64,000 bases of DNA from Mermis nigrescens (GCA_036768485.1 JAVLUZ010000145.1:3030756-3094755), one strand, 5' to 3'. Positions 11,869 to 24,771 are shown, numbered from the stretch's first letter. The notes: a model not told the origin generated them from the letters alone. Program-made: numbers and translations.

Positions 11869-12307
11869 GTGAGCAAGCCACAAACATTTTTCTAAATTGT
11901 ACTAGCTACATTATTATTACCAGTTGAACAACTTGTAAACAATTGTTTGAAATGGTTTTTTGAAGACGATTTATCTACTGCGTCTCTTTGATTAATCGTT
12001 ACGCTGGTTACAGTAACACTAATCATGTTGTATCCTATGCATCAAAACACTTCTCAAAAAGCTAACTATCGTACCCATTTATTTATCGTACAAGTAGTCA
12101 AAGTAATGGTGGTCAGCACGGAATTTCGGGCACGCACATACATATGAAGCTGGCCTGCTTAATTCGGGTTTACGAAAAATTTGAAATTAGATTTCTCGTG
12201 TAATGTACAAATACGCCAAGTACGAAAAAATGATTACAATTTACTTTATTATCATTCCTGGATTTCACCTCCTCTGGCCATCTCTACTTTGCCCATGTAT
12301 GTTTTAT

Positions 12308-13858
12308 ACTAGCAAAGAAAAATGCTCCGATGGGATAAAAAAGACGAATATACTTGGGATTATGGATAATTACGTATGTAAAAGGAGGGGACTGGGAACA
12401 GGCTACTCTGTGCATATGCCTAAAGTCGCAAAATCTGCTAAAAATCAGACTTCTCTAAGCAACGGAAAAAATCGAAGTATATTCTGCGGTCTGCAGATTG
12501 AAATTAACTAGGTATTGAATTGGAAAACGATTGAAAAAGCAGCAAGTTAGCTATGTAGTAGCTAAGGGAAATTAGATGGAGTAAACTAGAGCGACTTTGC
12601 AAGCCAATTGAACGAAATAGCAAACACAAATACATTTAAGACAATCGAAGAAATTTTAGTTTTAAAGTAGTAGGAAACGTGTAAGCTTACGTGAAGCAGA
12701 CTAAATGTAGGTACATTTGCATGCCCGCAACCATTGTGTGCACTAATCAATTGACGCTAAGTTTGCTTGCTACATTTAATGCTCATGATAACAGAATAAA
12801 ACACCTTTAAATACAATTGCAAGTAAGTGTTGCAATTTGCAAGCAGTCTTCAAAAAGTAAAGATTTTAGATTATGTCTATACACTCTTGCGTGAAGCATT
12901 GAAATTTTTTTAAAGGTTACACTTTTTCACAGGCCGCAAAATATACCTCGTTTTTTTGCGTTGCTTAGAGACAGTCTGATTTTCAGCCGATTTGGCGACT
13001 TTAGGCAATATACGTAGGTAGCTTTTCCTAGCACCCGCCTTTTACATTCTCAATAATACACAATGCCAAGTATATTCGTATTTTTTGTTCCATCAGAGCC
13101 TTTTTCTTTGCTAGTACTCTACTTTTAATTAGCATAATCTGAGTAACTCAGTCATTAAGCACACTCGGTAAGGTGCCACAATTATGACAACAGTCCAAGA
13201 ATTTGGAAAACAATATTGATCCGAATTTCAGCATTATCTTTTTTAACAAGAAAACCTCACCTAATTTTAAAGAAAGGTTTTTAGTCATAAAATTTTACGC
13301 AAAATATTGGATGTAAAGAACACATAAGCTCAGCTACGTAATCATGACTTCAAACGGAACATTTTGAAAAAACTAAGTTTCTCCAATGCTCTGAAAATAA
13401 ATATATTTGTTGTGTAAAATTGAAATAACCTAGTGGGTGTAAAGAAAATATACAGTCAGATTCGTAATCCTGATCTTACGAAACATATTTTGAAGAAATT
13501 CACGTTATGAAACGCTCTGAATGTAAGATGAATTTTTAGTTTAAACTACACAGTAAGAATGAATGAATAGTACAAACCTCAAACAACTGGGTGTAGAAAA
13601 ACCAACTGTCAGATTCGTAATTCTGATCACGTAATACACTTTCCTCAAAAAATTAGGCTTCCGCAAGGCTACTAGAACGAAAGTTAATTTGCAGTGTAAA
13701 GTTGACATAATCGCAGAGTGTAAAGAGATTTTAGTCGATCTTGTAATTCTGACATTACTCTGATATTTCGATAAAGATTTATGAGAAAAATTGAGTATCC
13801 ACAATGGCCTGAAGACAAATAAATATTACATTTAAACCACTTTAAACCACTGCTGAGT
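12308..13858 (-). mobile_element. H-family repeat, truncated copy
   Basis: Inverted arms at about 12311-12500 and 12945-13112 share AGCAAAG-AAAATGCTCCGATGG, AAAGGAGGGGACT and CTAAGCAACG blocks. Beyond 13112 the sequence is the reverse complement of the part at 43090-43225, then of the GTGTAAAG repeats. The copy is therefore reversed and lacks the GCGCGTTAGCGCG end. Confidence 0.65.
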
Positions 13859-13940
13859 GTTGACAAAGGAGCCCAACTGGCCTATCACCTTTGATTCCTG
13901 GTACATTTTTAGACTTGAGATCCTGTCCAGACTCATAACC

Positions 13941-14184
13941 ATACATGATCTTGGGGTTAGGGGTTTCACCCCCCGCAGAATCATTTTTCACCCCCCTCCG
14001 CAAAAAATTTTTCACTCTCCCCCAGAATTGGCGATTTTTCAAAAGTTTCCTAAACTTACCTGAAAATTGGTAGAAAAAGTGTCTTTTAAGGGTTTTTGGC
14101 TATCTATTTGCTCGAAATCGCCAAATTTTCGGCGCTTCGCGCCATATATTCATGTTTTAAGCGATATATTGGTCAATTTAGTAA
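13941..14184 (+). mobile_element. E-family MITE, truncated
   Basis: It starts CATACATGATCTTGGGG and shows an exact hairpin motif at 14131-14143. It stops after GCGATATATTGGTCAATTTA, so the right half is missing. Confidence 0.7.
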
Positions 14185-14407
14185 CATTGTTTATTATATT
14201 TTATATAATAGTATTTCTCCATATCGGGAGGTCAAAGAGAACGTAGAATTGAATGCGGGCGCGTATGACACTGTTATTTAATGCAAATGCATTACATTCT
14301 CGATAGTTTTCAAACAAATGTCATGCGAGTCATTGCGTATTTTGTTTAAAAATATGTGCTTTTGTTTCTTCTAGAATAAATTAAGGAAACAGCGCGCTTA
14401 TGTTGAC

Positions 14408-14589
14408 CAGTGGCGGATACAGTGATTTTCCTAAGGGGGGCGGAAGCCTGACTTGGGCGGAAAAATTAGCCGTTTTAACCCGAAAATCGCTAAAAATCGC
14501 ACAAAAAATTTAATTTTGCGCACTATGTTGGGCCAATGGGGGGGGGGGGGCGGCTGCTTCCCCCGGCCCCACTCTAAATCCGCCCCCTG
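14408..14589. mobile_element. A-family MITE, exact 8-bp duplication
   Basis: It begins CAGTGGCGGATAC and ends AAATCCGCCCCCTG. The target duplication ATGTTGAC is exact at 14400-14407 and 14590-14597. It has long G runs and is non-coding. Confidence 0.88.
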
Positions 14590-14859
14590 ATGTTGACTAA
14601 ACATTAAATTTAAAACATGTACTGATTGAAAATTTTTATTCCGAAGCGGAGAAATGTCAAAAGAGTAGCGTATATCCAAAGCTAAAATATTTCAGTTTTT
14701 TTAGAAATGAAAATAAATGTTTATCAGCACAATCGCTTTTTATTTGCTTTTTCGAATGTTTTTCCATACAATTTTCCTTTTTTATCTTTTATTTATTTCT
14801 TTATTCGTTTTTTCTTCTTTATTTTAATATTATATTGTATTTTATTCCTTTCATTTAAG

Positions 14860-15003
14860 GTGTTTAAATCGCGTGCCAGATTTTTCCTTTTGCCCCTAAT
14901 GCGCTTATTTTTGCATCCTGATTGTGGTCCTGTCGGGCTGCACGATCTGCGCGTCGATATTGTCGCCACTTTATTCGGCTGGTCCAATGTCGCTCTACCG
15001 GAA
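14860..15003 (+). CDS. PRKDC: PRKDC exon 7 (HEAT cradle)
   Basis: VFKSRARFFLLPLMRLF and DLRVDIVATLFGWSNVALPE align with human VFRPYAKHWLSPLLQLA and MVVEIVATILSWTGLATP. The acceptor TTTAAG ends at 14859 and the donor GTAAAA starts at 15004. Both junctions are phase 0, 48 codons. The polypyrimidine tract before the acceptor is long. Confidence 0.93.
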
Positions 15004-15377
15004 GTAAAAAACGCAATAATATATCATTGTTCTTTGTTTTAAAATTAAAGTTTTTATTAAATTTATTATATTTTGTTAAATCTATTAAAATTTTTATTAA
15101 AATTATATTAAATTCTATTTATTACATTTTTTTAATTAAATTTTCTTTGTTATCGAGATTTAATATTAGATTAATTTATATTAAATTATATTAAATTAAA
15201 GGTTAAAGGCATTTTTCCCTATTTATGCAAATAAGATTTAAGGAAGTGAAATTACATCGACCAGCTCTTATTAGGTCTGAAGTGCCGAAAAATAGTGAAA
15301 TTAACAAAGGGCAAACTTAAAAATAACGTAAAATTGATTTTCTGAAACCTACAGGCCAGTCATTGCTTGTCTATTTA

Positions 15378-15905
15378 ATTACCATGTATGATCTTATGGG
15401 AGGGGTTTTTCACCTCCCCAGGAAATATTTTCACCCTGCCCCCAGATTTCGCGAATTTGGAGAAGTTCCCGACACAAAAATTGTCGTCTTAAGCGTCTTT
15501 AGCCATATATTTGCTCCGACGTGTCAAATTTCTGGCGCTTCGCGCCATCTTCTCATTGTTTACTAGATTTTCTTTAAGTTTTTATGTTTTTATGCTCTAG
15601 AAAGAAGCATTATTGCCAGAAATGCCGAAAAACATTCGGCACATACATGCACACAATATCAAAATTATCTGGTTGGCATACTGTAGCTCTGAAAGTTTTG
15701 AAAATTTGCATCTTTCGAGCTGTCTCTGTTTTTCTGATAAACTGAACAAAACACAGTTGAAAAATGAGTGAGCGGCGCGAGTCAACGAAAATTTGACACT
15801 TTTGACCAAACAGATAGCTAAAAACAACTACTTTTCTATGAATTTCTGTGGAAAATGGTGAATTCTGGGGGTTGTGAAAACACCCCCTGCAGGATCACGT
15901 ATGAT
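15378..15905. mobile_element. E-family copies in opposite orientation
   Basis: A forward part with CATGTATGATCTTATGGG carries an exact hairpin motif at 15534-15546. A reverse part near 15700-15905 ends GGATCACGTATGATGG. The boundaries between them are unclear. Confidence 0.5.
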
Positions 15906-17165
15906 GGTCTCATTGAAAATTAATTAGAAATCGACAAAGCGCTGTAGATCGAAAGGGTTTCTATCACAGTTTTTAGCTATTGAAACCAAAATTTTCCGTT
16001 TTTTATGCGTAATTTTTGTCTCCAAAAATTGTAAATAATGACAAAATTTTTCGAACGTTTCGCGCCGTTTTCTTAATTTTCTGTATTATTCGCTCTTGCA
16101 AAGCTCCAAAATTGACCTGAAAGTTAAGAATGTAAAAATTATCCTGTTTCAAGCTTGGGCCAAATATTTAAGTACTTTGAATGATAAATATGCAAGAAAA
16201 AATCATACTCTTTTCATAAAATGGAGCGGAAGAATTTTGATATGTTCGAAATCTCTCCACTCAGTCGCATAAGAGTTCTTGAGAAGTTCGACTTGTAGAA
16301 TTTGCTATCCGTCTAGAAGTAAAATTCTAGTGCGGGCGGGGCGGGACTAGTTACATATGATAATCAACTGACGGTCAAAAAACAATGATCTTACTGCAAT
16401 GAGGTAAAACCCGTAAAATGATGTTTCAATATGTCTATATAGGCGACTAAGGTACGCTGAAGTAAGATTTTGCTAAAGCTTTTGATAAACTTTTTGTATG
16501 GCGGGCGCTTCATGCGGTAACCGTCTACTGGGCCATATTCTGTTTTCCTTAATTTTTCCTTAATTGATTACTGCAACCAAATAACCGTAACTGATACAAA
16601 GTAATATTTTACTTATCGTGTTCCATTTATTTATTCCTCATGCCTCAGATGCTAATTTGTTACTATTCTGTCATTCTACTAATGTATCGTGTTTGAAATA
16701 GCAGCGATTTGCGTTCCTGTAATAGTGTTTTTATACGTTTTTCAATTCGTTTTCTTACTTTTCAACATATTTCTGCGAATTGATATTATTTTGAATGTGC
16801 AATGCGTAGGCTCTTTAATCTTGCCTCGATTCCGCTATCATTTTCTGGAAGTTAGCCAAGTTCTAGTTTTTGACTATAAATCAACCGAGTCGGCGAAACT
16901 TTAAACAAACAAAACTGATTTATTGCTACGTCTAAGAAAAACACGTGATAAGAATAAGGACACGGCATATGATAAAAAACGCAATGAGTAATAAATGACA
17001 CACAAGACGACATATATGACTACAACGACAGCAATTGGGACACCACACAGTTACAAAAGTGACAACTTTCTTATCACAAAAGTACAACATTCTATCGCCT
17101 GTCTCTCTTGGACGTAGCAATAAATCCTTTCTGCTTAAGACTTAAAAATATTTGAATGAGATTAC
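15906..17165. other. Intron 7 sequence, nothing recognised
   Basis: A/T-rich sequence with a weak hairpin variant near 16063. No exon, RNA gene or element end was identified. Confidence 0.45.
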
Positions 17166-17173
17166 GGTGATAG

Positions 17174-17378
17174 CAGGGGCGGATTCAGGGGGGGGGGCGG
17201 GAGGGTCGGCGGTCGGCTCCTCCCAATGGCCCAAAATAGTGCGCAAAATTAAGGATTTTTGAGCGATTTTTAGCGATTTTCGGGTTAAAACGGCTAATTT
17301 TTCCGCCCGAGTCAGGGTTCCGCCCCCCCCCCCCCCTTAGGTGTACCGCCCCCTAGGAAAATCCTGGATCCGCCACTG
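17174..17378. mobile_element. A-family MITE
   Basis: It begins CAGGGGCGGATTCAGGG and ends GGATCCGCCACTG. Flanks GGTGATAG and GGTGATTG agree at 7 of 8. The orientation is opposite to the copy at 14408. Confidence 0.85.
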
Positions 17379-17779
17379 GGTGATTGGGAGGAGGCAAATT
17401 TGATAACGATCGATTTATTTGGTCCAAGATTGAGAAGTAAGCTGACCCCTATCAATGGGATTGGGGGCACTTAAACATCGACCGCAGAAAAACGATTTTT
17501 ATAATTCTTCAGCTGATAAACTCAAAATTTGCGACGCTTTGCGTCGGATTTATTACTGTTTTTTGAAATGCTCAGAAGCGCATATTTAAGGATTAAGTGA
17601 TGAAGCCAAATCTGATTTATTCAATTGAAGTCGAAATGAAGTGAAGAATTTATAGAGATTTTTTGTTAATTGTATCAAGCGGGTTGAGAAACGCCAAAAC
17701 GCTTATCAAGACGTGTTGCTTCCGATATTTGTGGCCCACGAAAAAAGCCCTGCGTACGGCACTGATAATATGTGGGCGC

Positions 17780-18006
17780 CATACATGTAACGGCTCGAAA
17801 TGAAGGATGGGGGTCCTCAGCCATTTGTATGGGGATGGTGCTGAAATGACTTAGATTCTTGGCTATAAATGGCATAAAACGCCTAAAAATGGTCAAAAAC
17901 GTAAGTTTTCGCCGAAACTGTAAAGGTCAAAATTTTTCGGACACTGGGGAGATGGGGGACGATCAGCTTCAGGTGGGCGGATCCCCAATCCCCTCCTCCG
18001 TGTATA
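17780..18006 (+). mobile_element. L-family MITE, exact 8-bp duplication
   Basis: It begins CATACATGTAACGGCTCGAA and ends CTCCTCCGTGTATA. The duplication GTGGGCGC is exact at 17772-17779 and 18007-18014, fixing a 227-bp element. It lies 170 bases before exon 8. Confidence 0.88.
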
Positions 18007-18175
18007 GTGGGCGCTGTCGTTTTCATCGTCTTACGTTATTTACCCTTTTCCTTCCGTTTTTTTCTAATTTTGCGCTCATATATTTTACTTTGCTTATTTT
18101 TAATCATGGTAACTTCGTTATGTTAACATTTTGACTCGTTTACTTTTTAATTCTTATTTTTTGTCCGCGTAATAG

Positions 18176-18363
18176 AAAAATCCCGATATAAATTTCACCA
18201 TAAAAACGCAGGATACTGGTCTTAGCAAGCAAACGTGCTCTGAAATGTTGGAATACTTTTTGTTCCACTCCCAATCCGACAATACAGCCGTCATACGACG
18301 AAATATGCAGTTATTGAATTTGATGCTTAGCTGCTGGCCTAACCGTTTTACAATTGACGCGAA
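18176..18363 (+). CDS. PRKDC: PRKDC exon 8 (HEAT cradle)
   Basis: The peptide ends with IRRNMQLLNLMLSCWPNRFT, matching human [33 protein letters not shown] before it matches LANRLLNFLMKHVFH. The acceptor AATAG ends at 18175. The donor GTAAAT starts at 18364, leaving two bases of a Lys codon. Low in repeats, this block sits between an L element (17780-18006) and two A elements downstream. Confidence 0.9.
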
Positions 18364-18463
18364 GTAAATAATAAAATCTCAAAAATTCATAAAAGCTGGC
18401 ACTGAAAAAGATGTGAAGTTAAATTTTCAGTATTCATAATTAATTAGTAACTTCTCCAGCAAT

Positions 18464-18647
18464 CAGGGGCGGATTTAGGGAGCGGGGCGGCTGCCCCCCC
18501 CATTGGCCCAAAATATTGCGCAAAATTAAGGATTTTTGAGCGATTTTTAGCGATTTTCGGGTTAAGACGGCTAATTTTTCCGCCCAAGTCAGGGTTCCCC
18601 CTTAGGGTTACCGCCCCCCCCTTAGGAAAATTCTGTATCCGCCACTG
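18464..18647. mobile_element. A-family MITE, exact 8-bp duplication
   Basis: It begins CAGGGGCGGATTTAGGG and ends TGTATCCGCCACTG. The duplication CCAGCAAT is exact at 18456-18463 and 18648-18655. It is 184 bp. Confidence 0.9.
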
Positions 18648-18740
18648 CCAGCAATGCGAGCTATTAGCAGGCAGTTTTTGTGCGGCACAACCTAGCATAA
18701 AATATTTCTTTTATCAAGTTATTTAATATATTCTTGATTT

Positions 18741-18922
18741 CAGTGGCGGATCTAGGATTTTCCTAAGGGCGGGGCGGAACCCTGACCTGGACGGGAAAAT
18801 TAGCCGCTTTGACCAGAAAATCGCTAAAAATCGCTCAAAAGTGCTTAATTTTGCGCACTATTTTGGGCCAATGGGGGGGGGGGGCGGCCGCCCCCCCGAT
18901 TCCCCCCTCAAATCCGCCCCTG
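18741..18922. mobile_element. A-family MITE
   Basis: It begins CAGTGGCGGATCTAGGA and ends AATCCGCCCCTG. Flanks CTTGATTT and CTTGAATT agree at 7 of 8. It is inverted relative to the copy less than 100 bases upstream. Confidence 0.85.
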
Positions 18923-19022
18923 CTTGAATTTTTCGATTTCTTATTGACAAAAGTATGTTTTTACTTCATCCTAAAATTGGTATGCAAGAGTTTTGCTTGT
19001 TTATCGAAATACTAATTTGGGT

Positions 19023-19573
19023 TTTGTTCGAAAACAGAAAAAAAACCTAATTTTAAGATGAATAATGCGAAGCATATCGAAAAGGCGGGAAGAGAATCTG
19101 TATGTAAAAATGCTAAATTTTTAAATCCGTACTCAAATACATACATACATATGTTGAAAGGAAAACTCATAACGTGTAATGTGTAATAATTTGTATTTTA
19201 ATAATATAATGATAATATATTTGTAATAAATTGATTGATAAGAATAATAAGACGCAAAAAGAATAATAATGTGCAGCGGCTAAAAATTTCGGATGATGGT
19301 TAGGCCGTTATTTTCGAGGACTGAATTTTTTCAAAAACGTCGAAAAAATGACGAAAAGTATCAGAAAAATTTTTTATCTCGCCTAAAGAATAAAATTTTT
19401 TGTATGGATCGCCTCGGATGACCACAAACTAATCCACTATGTTCGACCATCCATATTTATGTATACTTTTTACCGATATTATAAGTATGTAATAATTAAG
19501 TAATAATTAATTAATTGATCAATTAATTAATTGTAAATATTTTTAAATAATGTTTCCTCAATTTGACTTTCAG
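19023..19573. other. Intron 8, AT-rich
   Basis: Low-complexity TAATTAATT tracts fill 19490-19560 just before exon 9. Nothing else was recognised. Confidence 0.5.
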
Positions 19574-19756
19574 GCACACATTGCGTCTGCTTTCTCCTTT
19601 AACCGATTATTTGGATAAGAGCTTATCCACCGGCCTTCAGATAATCGCTATTTTATTGCATAATAACGTTAATCCTCTCGGCGATAATTCGAATCAAGCG
19701 GCGTTGGAAAAGTGCATAATTTTATTTTTGTCAACGAGTCTAACTGAAATTTTCAA
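19574..19756 (+). CDS. PRKDC: PRKDC exon 9 (HEAT cradle)
   Basis: The first base completes Lys from exon 8. LDKSLSTGLQIIAILLHNNV aligns with human SKDNSVGIQLLGIVMANDL. The acceptor TTTCAG ends at 19573. The donor I chose is the weak GTTTTC at 19757, because only it gives the two-base overhang that exon 10 needs. It would leave Lys split between the exons. Confidence 0.87.
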
Positions 19757-20926
19757 GTTTTCAGTTTCACGTTCTCATTAATTATTTCAGCTTAAATTGG
19801 CTTGTGAATTTTTTACATTTCTTCCAAAGATACATAGTCATGGTTTATCAATCATATTTTTTGTATTAATCGCCATAGTTTTTATATTGTTTTGAATAAT
19901 TTTTAATTTTATGATATAATTTTTTCAAATTTTTTTATTTTTTGCAATGAATCCCTGGCTTGAACTGGTGTCTCTTTACCTTCTAACCTCTGACCTTAAA
20001 CCTCCAGCCCTGTCACGTTTTTTCAAGTCGTGTTGAATCGTCATTTCGGCTCTTCTTCGTTTTTTGGAATGCGCTTTCCATTGATAAAATATAATAATAA
20101 AATAAAGTAAATAATAAATAAAACAAATAATCAGGAGGATCTCAATATAGCCATTTCCAAGTTTTGATTCCACTGCCATTTTTTACCTCAAAAATCTGTA
20201 TGGATATATTTTGATTCTATTAGAATTTTTCTAATTTCTGAATCGAATCGGATAGATAATTATTAAACGTTTCCCTAAATATATTGAACTCATTAATTTT
20301 CGCTGTTATAATCCAAAATTTTATAAATCTTTCGTTAAAAGTGGGCAAATACACTATTTTTAACCAATGAGATAAATATGAGATTAATCTGCGATATATA
20401 TGAGACAAATATTAGATAACTATGAGGAAAAATATACTAGAAAAAATATAAGAAATAAAACTATGAGAAAAACAATTAAAAACATAAAAAATATAACTAA
20501 GAGACAAACATGGAATAGGGAAAAAAGGAAAAAGAGTGAAAATTGAAAACGGGCTGAATCGCTACTCCATTGGATTAGCCATATTGTGCACTTATGGTGG
20601 CATGTACATTTGGTTTATTGAATATATTTTCAAACTTCTAACATTGTTTTGATTTTCATGTGATATCATATGTATTAGTGTAAATAATCAAATTATGCTC
20701 TACGAGTGCACGTATATGCTTGATGTAGTCGCCAACCGTTATCTTGATCAAACGTACTCCAAAATAATGAAAACTTCGTCATGTGGTAGTTTTTCCGTTT
20801 TAAATTAATTAACAACTTTGTAGAAATTAAAAAAAAATTTGTTAATTAAATCGTTCCTAAAATTTTTCATTTTTTTTAAATCGTTGTCAATTCCGTTGAC
20901 AGCCGGTCTATGTATGTGGTCTAATC

Positions 20927-21118
20927 CAGTGGCGATTCTAGGATTTCTTAAGGGGATGGGGGCGGTGCCCCTAAGGGGGGGGGCGGAACCCTGACTTGGG
21001 CGGAAAAATTAGCCATTTTAACCCGAAAATCGCTAGAAATCGCTCATAAAATGCTTTATTTTTGGGCCAATGGGGGGGGGGGTGGCCGCCCCCTCGCCCC
21101 TCCCTAAATGCGCCCCTG
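20927..21118. mobile_element. A-family MITE
   Basis: It begins CAGTGGCGATTCTAGG and ends AAATGCGCCCCTG. Flanks GTCTAATC and GTCTAAAT are near matches. Intron 9 on both sides (19757-20926 and 21119-21840) is AT-rich with no exon. Confidence 0.8.
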
Positions 21119-21848
21119 GTCTAAATCGCTTATCATTGCTTTCTGTTGTCCTCCGCCGACCGAATGTTTAACATACGTATTTGACACTGTTTTTCATTTT
21201 CGTACGTTACAAAGATTTTAAGGCTCGTGCAAAGATTTTTGGAGCGATCTTTGTACATCTTTCTACACAAAGTATAGGAACATTTTGGCCGATTTTCGAT
21301 TGTACAAAAATCGGAGTTTTTTGTGCAAAAAAAAGTTGGAAAAGAGTGGATTCGATCGCTTCTTACTCGAGCTAACGACTTCTAAAAGTCGTCTAATTTA
21401 AAAAAGTCATCCAAATTTTGGCCCGTTTCAACGCTACTCGGTTGAGACTCGATAAATTTTGATAAATTTCAATAAATGACCTGATGAATTTTGGGAATGG
21501 TTGGGTTCTAGTCCGTAGGATTATCAATTTTTACGACTTTTGTACTAAATTTCGCCTATTACTCGCAGTCTCTTTAGTAACATTATTCAAAATAATGTAA
21601 AATACGTCCTGTTGATATTAGCGACTCGGTTTGAAAATTGGTAAATATCATTAAGTGATCTAAGTTATGCTGTCATAACCTTTTTAAATTAATTCGTAGG
21701 CCTAAGAAAGCAGAGTGATTCAGTGTGGTAAGGTGCCTCGATAAATGGCGCCATTTTTTGGCCAAAAAAACCAAAAAAATGGCGTAACATGGAAAATTTG
21801 ACTCGTTGTCTTGCATGATATTGTATTTCGGATTGCTTTCTGCTAACC

Positions 21849-22108
21849 ATTGGTGGGCGGCACCTATAATTCTGGGTGGGGGCGTTGCAAGATGTTTCAA
21901 AGATCGAAAAATTGCCTTGAAAGTGGTCGTATGGCGAAAAAACAACATTTTCCAACGTTTCTCATTGAGCACTACTTATTGGCATCAAAAAATTGCGAAA
22001 AAACAAAAAAAATGCAAAAATTGAATTCTGGTGGGTATTTTGGTTTCTGGTGGGATGTATTTTGTTTTCTCGTGGGGGGGGGCGTGGATACCCCAAACCC
22101 CCACGTTC
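21849..22108 (+). mobile_element. G-family MITE next to exon 10
   Basis: It contains GGTGGGCGGCACC at the left, TTGAGCACTACTTATTGGCA inside and CCCCCACG at the right. It ends about 45 bases before the exon 10 acceptor, so its right flank must hold the branch point. Confidence 0.7.
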
Positions 22109-22154
22109 AGGTGCACTCGCCAACCCGTCTCATAAAATTATTCGTCGCGTGCAG

Positions 22155-22254
22155 GTTTTACGGCGAAATTTGTTCTTATGTCAATAATAAATTGCTGCGT
22201 GTTTCGAAATTAGCCTCCGAAGTTATTGGATTAGCTCTTAAATATCTGAACGAC
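22155..22254 (+). CDS. PRKDC: PRKDC exon 10 (HEAT cradle)
   Basis: FYGEICSYVNNK and VSKLASEVIGLALKYLND match human [25 protein letters not shown]. The acceptor GTGCAG ends at 22154 and lies only about 45 bases past the end of a G-family transposon. The donor GTAAGT at 22255 is the perfect consensus. The exon takes two bases from exon 9 and ends in phase 0. Confidence 0.88.
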
Positions 22255-22735
22255 GTAAGTTAATCCTGGTGTAAAACAGGACTCCTGCTTAGCTTAATTA
22301 CAGAAGCGCATCTTATTAGACATTTGTTTCGGGCGATTGATTTATTCTTGCGGAATAAATAGTAAATAGGCAATGATAAATAGTATCAATTATGATAAGT
22401 TCAAGTAATTGAATAATTAATAATAAATTAATCACAGAAAATTTCTCGCCCACAAAGTTATCGCGTACTATTACAGTAGCACGTCTTTCTAAACGAACTT
22501 TACGACCACTTCAGGAATCTTGAAGAATTCGAGAACTGAATTTTCAATTTTTTTGTTCTTCTCGCGATTTTTTAATGCCAACGGATAGAGCCTTCAGGAA
22601 ACATCAAAATCGAATTGTTCTTTGTTCCTACAGTCCATTTTTCGGAAGTTTCTAACCTTTAAAAAATTTTGGGGTTCTATAATTTAGGGGCTGCCTATGC
22701 GTGTTTACGACTTGCGTCATAATCGGTAGTGTTCC

Positions 22736-23280
22736 AAAAGGGCACGCTGTAAAATACGTGCATAGTAAAAATACATACATGCGTAACATCATCACACGTT
22801 GGCCGCACCAAAATTCTGGGGAGGGGTGGCATTATTTTTCCAAAGGTCAAAAAATGGTCTTAAAAATGATGGTATGGCGAAGAACACCATTTTTCAACGT
22901 TCCCCATCGAGCACTATCCATTGGAAACAAAACTTGCGGAAAAAACAACAATCGGCAGTGTTTTTAAAAGGACAATGCTGTAGAAATACGTGCATAGTAA
23001 AAATATACATACATGTGTCAAATCATCACACGTGGGCCGCACCAAAATTCTGGGGGGGGGGGTGGCATGATTTTTTCAAATTCAAAAAAATCGTCTTAAA
23101 AATGCATGGTATGGCGAAAAACACCATTTTTCAACGTTCCCCATCGAGCACTATCCGTTGGCAGCAAAAAATTGCGGTTGAAACAAAATGAGTAAAAAAA
23201 CACTGAATTCTGGGGTGTATTCGGCCCTTTTGGGGGGATGCATCTCCCCAAACCCCCTGCCCCCCACGCCCACGTGTAAA
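22736..23280 (+). repeat. Tandem duplication containing two G elements
   Basis: A unit of about 235 bases is repeated. Both copies carry TACGTGCATAGTAAAAATA, ATCATCACACGT and the G-family start GCCGCACCAAAATTCTGGGG. The second copy keeps the full right end near 23275, while the first stops at about 22945. Confidence 0.75.
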
Positions 23281-23754
23281 CATAATCTGATAAATTCATG
23301 ATCATGGTTTCAGATTGCTTGCTGACTTGTCTATTCTCGCATCTGTCACCACTATTCAAGTAATTGATGTTTGAATAAATTACGATGGATTAATAACGTT
23401 ACTAATTAAACGTCTGATACTTATACAATCTTTTTGAAAGCGACAGTCAATTTTGTACCTCAACGATTGTAGCTTTTACAAGTTCCGAAAGGTAACCTAA
23501 AATAGACACAATTAAGGAATTAAATACTCAAGAAGATGTGAGATATAGTTCCTCAAAATTTCAAAATAAAATTAAAACTTGAAATTTAATTAAATGTTCG
23601 GAATAAACCTAAATAATTAGCGGGTAAAATGTTGCAGATAAAATTGCTTCACTAGATCTTGCAGTCGTAGTTAGTGATGAACTGTCTATAACAGAATAGA
23701 ATTAAAGGCGAAAAAATAACGACCGCAAAGTCACTATGAGCTGCAGACATTTCG
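23281..23754. other. Intron 10, nothing recognised
   Basis: A/T-rich sequence without exon or element ends. Confidence 0.5.
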
Positions 23755-23762
23755 GTTGCATA

Positions 23763-24409
23763 CAGTGGCGGTCTATGATTTTTTTTTCCTAAGGGGGGCG
23801 GTACCCCAACTTTTCCAAAAACTGTCAAAAATAGGTCCAAAAATGTGCCCTTCACGTGCTAAATAGCGTTTTTTCGGCATTTTACATTGTCTACTTTTAT
23901 ACAAAATCACTTTTGACACTACATTTTTCCGGAAAATTTTTAAAATTTTCGACCATTTTGTGCGAAGAAAAATCATTAGATTTCGTTGGCTTTAGCGAAT
24001 CTGCGGCGCGAAGTAGCCGAAAATTTGTCACATTCGGGCTTTAGAACGTTTAGAAGCTTGATTTACTGCTTGATTTCCTGTATTTTGTAGCATTTGACGT
24101 CGAATATCCAAAATTTTTCGAAAGTTATGCTCGAAAATAGAAGAAATCTATGCTGAAATATCGTTGTCTTCTCTTGAAATTGTTTTGAAAGCCATTTCAC
24201 GGGCAAAGAATGACTTTTAGGTAGCAAAGAAAGTTAATAAATGTCATTAATAGGTATATTCGGCGCGAAGCGCCGGAATAATCTGGAAATTAGAATAACT
24301 GACGGCCAAAAACCATTGCAACTTAAATATCCATTCTCTATCTCGCCAAATATTTTTGGCCAAGGAAGGGGCGGCCACTCCCAGCCCCGGCCCCTTAAAT
24401 CCTCCCCTG
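23763..24409. mobile_element. C-family DNA transposon, full length
   Basis: Ends are CAGTGGCGGTCTATG and AAATCCTCCCCTG, 647 bp in the opposite orientation to 1710-2321. An exact hairpin motif is at 24262-24274. The flanks do not give a convincing duplication. It is non-coding. Confidence 0.65.
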
Positions 24410-24771
24410 AACTCATACATTTGACAGAGTTGATGGAAAATTCCCTCACGCAAAAGTCAGCCATCCCCTCGGCCTCATACCCCCGAGTCCGAAAATTTTT
24501 GACCCAAATTTTGGTTAAAATGTGCCTTCTTGGACCATGTTTAGGTGTTTTTTTTTGCCATTTTGGCCGAAAATTGCGAACAGGCACCTAAAAATCGTAA
24601 TTAAAACGCAATTTTTCGACCAAACTGGGAGAAAGTAAAAAATATTAGCCTGTGGGCGACAGCCGACTTTGAATGGAAGACTTTGCACGCTTGTTATCAG
24701 CTATCTTTAGGTTCAAGAACATTTAGACAGTCTAGATGAAAACCTCAAACTGACTCTAAACTAGAAGCTTA

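Noticed and set aside
24234..24591. Overlapping open frames of more than 110 codons on both strands
   Set aside because: They lie within the right half of a C-family MITE that also occurs without open frames at 1710 and 33937.
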